Below, in pieces: positions 49,949 to 64,000 of a DNA stretch of 64,000 bases (the first letter of the stretch is position 1; every line of letters starts with the position of its first letter). Both the position numbers and the translations under genes were made by a program. Source of the DNA: Glandiceps talaboti (taxonomy: Eukaryota > Hemichordata > Enteropneusta > Spengelidae); assembly GCF_964340395.1 (NCBI RefSeq), contig NC_135571.1, positions 4,215,953-4,279,952 of the forward strand, in the 5' to 3' direction. The notes beneath the pieces were generated by a model. It was not told where the DNA came from, searched no databases, and saw nothing but the letters and a program-made list of their open reading frames with translations.

Positions 49949-50055
49949 TCATCGTCGTAAACCACAGCCTCTTTTACGGCACCGTCCAAGTCACACCGCT
50001 AAGAGTTTGTTTCGCAATTTTGCAGAAAAAATAACAACTCTGGTTTGCGAGAATG
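49949..50055 (+). repeat. dispersed ~100-bp repeat R1, copy 3
   Basis: CATCGTCGTAAACCACAGCC, TTTTACGGCACCGTCC, TAAGAGTTTGTTTCG, CTCTGGTTTGCGAGAATG. It abuts the next MITE directly. Confidence 0.6.
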
Positions 50056-50390
50056 TTAATGAGGCCATACGGATGAGGATTGCGATTTTATTTTGGATTT
50101 TTAATCTATAAAACAATTTTATGTTGGCTTCCTACTTGAAAAATCAATGTGAAACAGCATAGACCAAGTCCTTGTTTGTAACTCAATACAGTCATGGCAA
50201 AAGATTAATAAATGTGTAAAATGTTTGTTACTGTACGTACGTAGCTTTTTGCAATGTAATGACTTATAAGCGCAGTCTTGGCATATGTGGTTTCACATTG
50301 ATTTTGTAAGTAGGAAGCCATGATAAAATTGTTTTTTCAAATTAAAAATCCAAAATAAAAACCAAATCCTCAACCATATGGCCATTTTAA
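50056..50390. mobile_element. palindromic MITE family A, copy 5
   Basis: TTAA at both ends (50056-50059, 50387-50390). TTAATGAGGCCATACGGATG at the left, CATATGGCCATTTTAA at the right. Centre TTACTGTACGTACGTAGC; part of the right arm next to the centre is lost. Confidence 0.88.
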
Positions 50391-50880
50391 TTGGTCATAT
50401 TCATTCGAGGTTCATTGTATTCAGGAGTCCTTGACAGTTATTCACGGGTACTTGGTCGATATTAAAACAACAAATTATAGTTGCGGGTACTTCTGCAAAA
50501 ACACAGACCAGGATGTGTTGTTATACACGATATTTATGGGATACTTGGCCTTTTGATCCGTGTAACAAATTGGGATGCTAATGAGGCACACATTAACATG
50601 GTAACAGCTTTAACAAACGTTTCTCGGGCAAAAACGGCCATTCAAATCTCCGTTTTAGTTTCGTCTTTTGAACTTGTATGTAGAATACTAAATTTAATGA
50701 CTCAGTTATTCTTGATTAGTCTCCCGTTTCAACGAATTAGCCTTTACGTTGGTACACGGTATAGTTTAAGGGGGGGGGGGCGATTCCATCTTTGCTGCAT
50801 TTCGTATGCACAGAAAAATAATTGCTACCATACGTACATCGCGAGACTTTCAAAAAATAGAGATATGACAATCTGGCAAC

Positions 50881-50933
50881 TCTGGCTCTAAAATTGAGCG
50901 TAATCGGAACCACACACATTTATTAATGGCCTT
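50881..50933. mobile_element. MITE family C end fragment
   Basis: TCTAAAATTGAGCGTAATCG then GAACCACACACATTTATTAA and TGGCCTT match the right end of the copy at 35699-36073. The left end was not clearly found. Confidence 0.55.
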
Positions 50934-51369
50934 GTTGGAAACAACCATGTTTTTAATATTTTGCCTTAACTAATAGAGAGTTGAATTAGATCTTAGACTA
51001 TTATTTGTCACCTGCAAAAGTGATGCAAAATAGCAATTAACGTTGCTGCTATTGAAGCATTCAGAAATACACTGTCATAAATAATTTTCTAATGGAAGAA
51101 TAGTTTACAGATCTATGTATGTGGTCAATCGTTTCGTGATTGACAGAAAGACACTATACCTAACATTTAATTTCAATATAACACAAGGCAAATATTTGAC
51201 CTACTATATTTGCATTCGTCGTATATTAATGATAACGGTGTCACTCAACCAGAACAACTGCTGTAATTTATGGATTTTAAATGCACTATTTAACGACTTT
51301 TTAATATTAACTGCTATAGTATATATTTTATCACCTCTTTGGCTATAACTGTTATGAGCCGAGCACGAA

Positions 51370-51720
51370 ATTATTAATGCCACATTTTGGCTCTAAATTT
51401 CCCACCGAAACAGTCCAGACCAGGTCTGTGTTTGTAATTCTGTAAATTGTAAAAAGCACCAAAACATTGTAAAAAGTATAGTACATACAATGGTCTCTTT
51501 AATATTATGTTGTGGAATGTCTGACATCAGGGACTTTTTTTGTTACCTGTACTTTATGTTAATTTTCTTTCTTACTTCAATTTTCTGTGTTATGGAAACT
51601 TTTCTGAAGTAAATGTAAATAATAATATAATGCTCTACATGCAGGTAATGTAGCTTTTAGAGTACTGTCCAGTATGTTTCTGTAGTTTGCAAAACGCACC
51701 AAACCTTGACTATAAATGGT
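51370..51720. other. possible old relatives of MITE family A
   Basis: CAGACCAGGTCTGTGTTTGT then AATTCTGTAAATTG, GTAAAAAGTATAGTACATAC resembles the family A arm and centre, and 51678-51710 may be another arm. Too decayed to be sure. Confidence 0.25.
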
Positions 51721-52125
51721 CTAATTCTTCCAATGAACCGAATTACCTGTACACATTAGCTCTTGATGGTATCAATGGTTCGCTGCATTCCGAGTTCAAG
51801 TTCAATTACATTAGTATAGACACGCAGACACATAAATTGATTTCTACATCACTACACATTCTGTCGTATTATTTTAAGGTCACAAACTTTACTGATACTA
51901 CAAATCTACCAAGACATAAGACCAGTTCACTAGAAATAAAACAGAGTGTCGCCTTACTAGTCAAAACATCCTGCTACCATTGCTACAGTTTGTCGTCTAG
52001 TGCGACAAAATGTTACCTTAAAAGTGTTACCTTTTCTTTGTGTAAGCTAAATTAAGGCTATTCGCACCCTAAACGTAGTCAAATTGTGGTAATTTTGTGG
52101 TATGGCAACCAGAGAGCAATATCAA

Positions 52126-52489
52126 TTAGGGGTGAGATCAGTAGTTCAATGTAATATAAAAAAACAACTAATTCTTATACTTAGGCTTCAGACCCTCAAA
52201 TCACACAATCAATTTCCAATCAATGTGTATTAGTACGTAGTGCTATGAATTTAAAGCCAGTATGTAGTGAGTAAAAATAGTTCTGACACTTTACATTATT
52301 TTTGTGGCAAGCAAATTTGACATATTTAAAAGAAATAATTGTATATAGGGGTACAAAACATCCATTAAAAGTAAAATCAAATTTGTAGGATAAGAACTAA
52401 TATGCCCCCCCCCCCCACACACACATACCCCAAAGTAAAATATTTTAGTTTTTTTTATCCTACATTGAACTATTGATCTCACCCCTTAG
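52126..52489 (+). mobile_element. MITE family B, copy 2
   Basis: Terminal inverted repeats of about 40 bp: TTAGGGGTGAGATCAGTAGT then TCAATGTAATATAAAAAAAC at the left; TTTTTTATCCTACATTGAAC then TATTGATCTCACCCCTTAG at the right. It ends 300 bp upstream of the gene 2 start codon. No ORF. Confidence 0.85.
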
Positions 52490-52788
52490 TAAGTTTAATA
52501 TCGAGCACAGTGATTTGCTGTACTTCTGTTTTGGGTTATCTGATTTTTATTGCAGTTAATGCCATATTTCGATCATAACATTTAATATATATTTAATATA
52601 TAACAACAAGTTTAATTTTTTCATGCTATTTTTTAAATTGAAGTCTAGGTCTGATAATTTGTTGGATTAGTAAAATAGTAATGCTTTCAAGTTTCGCAAT
52701 CCTTATTGTATTATGTGTTGGAAAATCTAACATTAATTTGACGATCTGTTTTTCAGCTGTTGAATGTGTATGTTGGACCTATGTGAAG

Positions 52789-58343
<5,555 letters not shown>

Positions 58344-58627
58344 GTAACTTAGCGTATAAGGGTGACAGTCTATATTGGAGTGTACAGAGAGCTTTTCAGA
58401 TACATATAGTCCAAAGGGAACATCTAATCCATCTAATTTTTGAGCAGTAGAGCTGAAATTGCCAGGTCAAATTATAAATTCAAATATTCATGACATGTAT
58501 TATCAACAGCAAACACAGGCAGGGATGTAGATGAGGGCAGGTAGCCGGCAAAATATACCGTTACTCTGCAATTTTTGCAGGCTACTTTTACAGGAATTTG
58601 TGTTCACAGATTCGTCGGTTCATCCAC

Positions 58628-58647
58628 TTTACACACACACCCACACA

Positions 58648-58715
<68 letters not shown>
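58628..58715. repeat. (AC)n microsatellite
   Basis: (AC)n with a short (TA)n end. Confidence 0.97.
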
Positions 58716-58716
<1 letters not shown>

Positions 58717-60783
58717 TGTTGAGCAGATTCCTGAGTCTCCCTCATAGGTTTTACTGACTACTTTTCCAATTTTACCAAATTATTTTCACAATTAACAACA
58801 TCCCTGACACTCATATGAGTATGGAATATTTTAAAATCAACAGTCTGTTTGTAAGACAACTATATTAAGGCCTAGGCTGCAATTTGAAGAATCAAACCTG
58901 TTAATATCACTTAGTCTGTAGAAGGTGCAAGCAAGATTTTTGGTAGCATGCACGGCATTAGAGCTCTAGCTAGCTGACAATGTTAGATAATTAGGTAAGT
59001 CACACATGTACATGATGTTTTGTAAGTACCATTTAAACGAAAACAGTATATGTGACTTGAAAACCACCCATGGGGCTCATACGTGTTATTCTATTTTGTA
59101 ACTTTATATCGGACAATGTAATACCGGAATGGGTTGTAAATTGAGAAGGATTTACAGTTTTCAGTAAATGCTATATACGACATTGACAGACACTTGAAAT
59201 GTCCACAGTTTGAATGATATATATATATATCTTTGTTTTATAAGAATTTGTTTAAGCCCTACAGTAATTTTGGAGAAATGTGATTTAGAAATTTTCTCTG
59301 TTAAATGTCCGGTCAAAGGTTGACTTCCAGGCGATGACGAAGGCCAATGACAAAAAGTGGTCCATCCCAGTAACACAGACATAGTTAACTCGCGATTTTT
59401 TCTTGTCGCCCTTTGACGCTTTAAGAATGAGAGAAGAACATTTTGTGATACAAAATGTGCTATTTTTTTCCTGAGCAAATTTGTTATATATTTGGCATAT
59501 ATACAATATAACATATAATATATTCAATATAACAAAACAGTATTGAATTACTACATTTATTCACGACTTTGAAATGTATATTATCTTTCTCGAAATCGAT
59601 TTTAATTATGGTGGTGGTTTTACAACAATATGTGGGTTTGATATTGATATAATACGCTGTTTCAATGACAGTCAAATACATTTACATATAATTTACATCA
59701 AATTCATCACTGTGTTATTTTTTATTAATCTGTGAACTTGGATCTTTACTTTATTTAGAGGTTTAAAATCATTCGTATAAACCTATTTAGCTAAATGTCA
59801 CACTATAAAGACAACACAGTCTGGTCTGGACATGATAATATTGATTATGAAATACAATATAAAACTAGTAGAATCACAAAATCACTTACTTCACTAAAGA
59901 TAATCATCACTCAGGAGTCGGGAATATTAATTGTGCAACCATGAATGCATTGTTCAGCCAATTGTCAGTGCAATGCGTCCACACCAAAGATTCCCTAAAG
60001 GCACAAGATCAACTTGATGTTTCTCTGAAATCGCAAGTAATTGTAGGTGATGTAAAATCATGAAATGACTCTCCAGAACCCATAGTTTATGAAAATGTCT
60101 GGAGTGGTTTCCCCCTTTCAGAGAAACACACCCCTTCAAAAAGTGTGTAGAATCAACCTGCTGGCATATCTTCTGGCATATCTTCAAAACATGCGCCTGC
60201 TACAACATAATTTCAGAAGATTATTCACATTGTCATATATGGCGCTAAATAAATTTGGAATGCCTGAACCCACCACCCCAAACATACATCGATCCATGCA
60301 TTCTTTTTAACCAAAGTTGTGGTATTTGCGAGGTGGCTTACATATCTAATATGTAGACGTTACATATAGCCTATAGACTCATTTACAGCTCAGCACGAGC
60401 TGCAACTGGGATGGTGTTTGAAACTTTTTTTTTCGGTCATAGCGACTTACTCATAATGCTGTCCACCTTGAAAAGTACTTGCTTTCCATGTATTTGTTGT
60501 AGCAGTGCACACAGTATGTGCAATATATCCCATCAAATCAATTTTTTGACCACAATGAAAATCAACACCCCATGAATCACGGTTTTAATATATTACACGA
60601 TAGTATACTACTTAGAGAAAAAACAGACCTCTAATTGACATGTACAATTCTATCTAATTGTTTGTATTTTAACAAATTTCAGTGAATATGGTGTTGCTTG
60701 TCTGGTCGAAAAATATATACCACAGATACAACTAGTGCAGGTTTATGAAGTATTTGGTATAGATTGCATCGGTCCAATTCATA
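58716..60783. other. non-coding stretch, nothing recognised
   Basis: Downstream of gene 2. No gene or repeat I can support. Confidence 0.5.
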
Positions 60784-61180
60784 CAGTGAATTTCACAATA
60801 CCGTGCAGCTTTTCTGTTTGATACAACCACCCACAAACCAATAAGAAACTGCACATGCCACACTTCAATAGCAAGATCGCATTTTTGCTACATTTATTCG
60901 AAGTGAAGTAAACCATTTAAATGTATTGCAACTCAATGCAGACATTCGGGCGCCAATGTTTTTCTTAGACAAACACCCCATGAAGGACGCGTAAACTTTC
61001 CTTTGCGATGTTCATTTGATGTCTGTATGGTGGCATGTGTAGTTAATTTCACTCACACAATATGTGGCAAGAACCTGTACTCATCAATCTTGTTATCTTA
61101 AATTGTAGCATGTCCAGTTCTTATTGATTTCTGCATGGTTGTATCAAGCAGACAAGTTGACGGTATTGTGAAATTCGCTG
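60784..61180. mobile_element. MITE family D, long inverted repeats
   Basis: The left arm from 60787 (GAATTTCACAATACCGTGCA, GATACAACCA, CCAATAAGAAACTG, ACATGCCACACTT, AGCAAGATCG) is inverted at about 61080-61176 (CAATCTTGTTATC, GTAGCATGTCCAGTTCTTAT, TGGTTGTATCAAGCAGACAA, GGTATTGTGAAATTC). Arms about 100 bp. A related half-copy is at 27183-27265. Confidence 0.75.
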
Positions 61181-62484
61181 CATGTCATGTATTTGCTAGG
61201 TCAGTATAATGTACAGATCATCTTGGTAGTATTTTGGGATGATAAATATTATAACTACAGTTTGTGTCATTTGTGTAACACATCTAAAAATACGTCATGT
61301 GTATAGTACTAGTGTACAGGATTTTCCACCATATCAACACTTAGGATCAGTAAATATACGTCAAAAATAAACTGCATACCAGAACATAGAATTTATCAAA
61401 GGCCTTAGTTTGGCCTCATGGCCTTCTAGTCCAAGACAGAGCAAGGTGACATAGATACTCACAGCTCAACAGTTAAAACCAAAGTATGTCCATAAATGTA
61501 TTAGGGAGCCTATAATACATCCATGGGCTGTCTGACATGGTCCATGGAGCTAGGAAGGACTACCTCCATGCATGGTCTAACCTCTGACTCTTTTATCGTT
61601 ACAATAATTAAATTACAAGAACGTCCGAAGATAACAATAGACCATTATGGTCGTCTTGGAGCCTGGAACAAAGCATGTTTGGCGACATGTATAAACAGTG
61701 TCATATCAGAACCGTAACACAGCAAATATAAATTCATGACAACAGTGTGCACGGAATAGAAAGAAAACTGACATAGATACAGTCACCATCGTTTTTGTCA
61801 CGGATGATAATAGCGTGAATTTACCTGCGATTCCTTCAATACGTTGGGGGAAATGTCTCCACCGACCGGTACCCAGTATATGACCAACAACTCAAATGAC
61901 GAGATTGAGGTAAACACGTATTCGTCAAGTGCCACGTGGTTAAAATGGTCTGTTGCCCACCTGTTGCTCTCAATGACTTGCTAATTTGTGAACACGTGCT
62001 GAAAGTGACACGGGGGGGGGGGGGGGATTACTAAATATCCATTTCGGTTCAGATCCACAGTGTATGTATCAGTGGTGTTTTACCAACTTTTGTAGGCGGC
62101 GACAGTAATTCAAGGCTTGAATTTATCAATAGACTTTCTTGAATACATGCAGAATACTTGAAAGGAGAATAATTATGCACCTGTTATGACTAGAATTATG
62201 TTGATTTTTCTGAGTACTCATGACCAAGAAATTTGCATGTTATCCTCTTCCTGATGTCCGACTATGACATTGAAACATATTTTATTCAAAGCTCGTGTTT
62301 TGTGTAGTTTATGCCATATTGGTACATTATTATGCATAATTTCAACTTGTTGATTCTTAAGCGTCCTTTTGCATTTGTTGTGCATATTTAAAAAAGAAGA
62401 AATATAGTGTTGGGGAAGTTAAAAAGTAAGGAACATCCAAGCATACAAAACATAGTTATGGATATCATTGTTGCACACAGAGGG
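61181..62484. other. non-coding stretch, nothing recognised
   Basis: Contains a 14-bp G run near 62013. No gene seen. Confidence 0.5.
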
Positions 62485-62700
62485 GGGTTCCCTACCAGTG
62501 TTTTTGTGGAGGGTGGTAAGTAGGTAAAATTTAATCAAGTTCCTTTGTCATTTTACCAGGGTTCCCTACCAGTGTTTCTGTAAATAAAGGGTGGTAAGTA
62601 GGTAAAATCTATCCAAGTTCTGGTAACTTTACCAGGGTTACCTACCAGTGTTTGTGAAAGTGTGGACAGTAGGTAAAATCAACCCGAGTTCCCAGTGGTA
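62485..62700. repeat. 3-copy minisatellite, ~78-bp unit
   Basis: Unit GGTTCCCTACCAGTGTTTxT, GGGTGGTAAGTAGGTAAAAT, CAAGTTC, TTTACCAG; three copies in tandem. Confidence 0.85.
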
Positions 62701-62885
62701 TCTGGTATTCCCCCACCAACATTATGTAAATCAATACATGGTGCCAATATATTAGATTTCATTCTCTGTGTAGTCAGGGTCGCCAACTCTAATAATAACA
62801 ACACTGTAGACTGACACACTTCAACTGATGATTTAACACTTTCCAAGGTACAAATATTGCACACGACACATACACACAACTCAAA

Positions 62886-63035
62886 TATACATACATACAT
62901 ACATACATACATACATACATACATACACTCAAATATACATACATACATACATACATACACACACATACATATATACATACATACATACATATATACATAC
63001 ATACATACATACACACACATACATACATACATACA

Positions 63036-63069
<34 letters not shown>

Positions 63070-63082
63070 CATACATACATCC
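62886..63082. repeat. (ACAT)n microsatellite
   Basis: Tetranucleotide array with TCAA and ATAT interruptions. Confidence 0.96.
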
Positions 63083-63713
63083 CACACCCCACCTCACCCC
63101 ATCCCACCCACACCAGTACATCCAAATTAGATTACAAATCTGAAAGTCATTTATTTTCTTATCGTGCGACATCCTGAACAGTAGGTTTACACATTACAAA
63201 ATACATTTAGTAAATATGTCCACTTGAAAATTAAACACTTTTATCATCAAAATGCAATTGCAAAGTAAATGATACGAGTCATTTTTCAAATTGTGCAAAT
63301 GAAAACATTTGTAGCACCCAGTAGTCAAAATATAAACAGAGAATTTCAGTTTGAACATTTGAAAATGTGATACACTAAACAGATTGATTCTCCATTTAAA
63401 CCAACTATATCGCTCTTCAAGGGTAACTGTAAATAATAGTTACTGTGTAGAAACTCCGCCTTTTAGCTTACTAAAAGACAGACAATTTCTGAGATTAAAA
63501 TTCTTGTTTGATGTGGTAAATGAGTCCAACAAGTGCGTGATAGCGTAGCCTTTGTTGTGCAGATATAAACCCTGTAATTAAAATAGTGTAAAAACTGGAC
63601 ATTCACAAAAAATAGATCCTGGAAGTCATTAAAAACACCACCGTACTGTGAGTACAATTAAAACAATGGCATTCAATAGCTTATATCAATATGTCACAAT
63701 AATAGTTTTAGTA

Positions 63714-63875
63714 TCGAATTGAACTTTTGTTCCAAACACTAACTTGAAAATTGACCATAAATTGGTCATATGTACTGAATAATTGGTCAATTTGTTGACA
63801 AAGACTGAAGTGTGCAGTCAAAAATTTCAAGTAAAGTTTTCAAGTTTGTGTTAGGAACAAAAGTTCAATTCAATA
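63714..63875. repeat. foldback repeat, arms ~36 bp
   Basis: GAATTGAACTTTTGTTCCAA then ACACTAACTTGAAAA is repeated inverted as TTTTCAAGTTTGTGTTAGGA then ACAAAAGTTCAATTC. The repeat at 9478-9525 matches the sequence just left of it. Confidence 0.8.
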
Positions 63876-64000
63876 CTGTGATTTACTAACACAGATGAAA
63901 TTTTCATTTGAAAATAATAGTTTTAGTTTGTATCTTTCTTCAATAGTTAATTGAAAACTTGGTTTTTGCTGGACAATCATAAGATAAATGAAAACAGACA

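Noticed and set aside
51687-52055. 122-codon open frame upstream of gene 2
   Set aside because: AT-rich, low-information composition, no domain, overlaps a possible MITE remnant; not needed by gene 2.

Overview
The window is nuclear DNA of an animal, most likely a marine invertebrate. It is AT-rich, with long GT-AG introns, many long microsatellites, short foldback elements, LINE and SINE debris and Penelope-like retroelements. The only intact protein-coding genes I can support are two nicotinic-type Cys-loop receptor subunits on the + strand. Their split layout (149-, 45- and 110-nt exons before one large exon) is the classical animal nicotinic receptor arrangement. I cannot name the phylum from the sequence.

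Layout. Positions 1-20.1 kb hold no recognisable gene, only microsatellites, foldback repeats, LINE/SINE fragments and a decayed Penelope terminal repeat. Receptor gene 1 runs from 20,104 (its second exon) to the stop at 41,405. Its signal-peptide exon was not found. Its 8-10 kb introns carry LINE remnants, three palindromic or inverted-repeat elements and a small Penelope-like element with a hammerhead ribozyme (26.0-26.7 kb). The intergenic stretch 41.4-52.8 kb has a 3-copy minisatellite, very large (TA)n/(GA)n arrays, two more palindromic elements and a second Penelope-like element (46.7-47.95 kb), again with a hammerhead ribozyme. Receptor gene 2 is complete: six exons, 52,789-58,343, 474 codons. 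From 58.3 kb to the end I see only repeats.

Function. The two receptor genes are tandem paralogs with the same exon layout. By hand count 58 of 71 residues are identical across the end of loop C, M1 and M2. Both should make plasma-membrane pentameric channel subunits. Both lack the loop C vicinal cysteines of alpha subunits, both change the FPF motif of the Cys-loop, and both carry Pro at 2', His at 3' and Asp at 15' of the pore helix M2, where classical nicotinic subunits have Ser/Thr, a hydrophobic and a hydrophobic residue. The ligand is therefore uncertain.

The most unusual non-coding content is a set of hammerhead-ribozyme-bearing Penelope terminal repeats. Two elements of different families share one plan: a truncated 3' coding segment, a sense ribozyme with intact core on the 3' side and an inverted copy with a broken core on the 5' side. 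Two further ribozyme relics lie directly beside (TA)n arrays. A TTAA-flanked, full-length palindromic MITE family is present in five copies.
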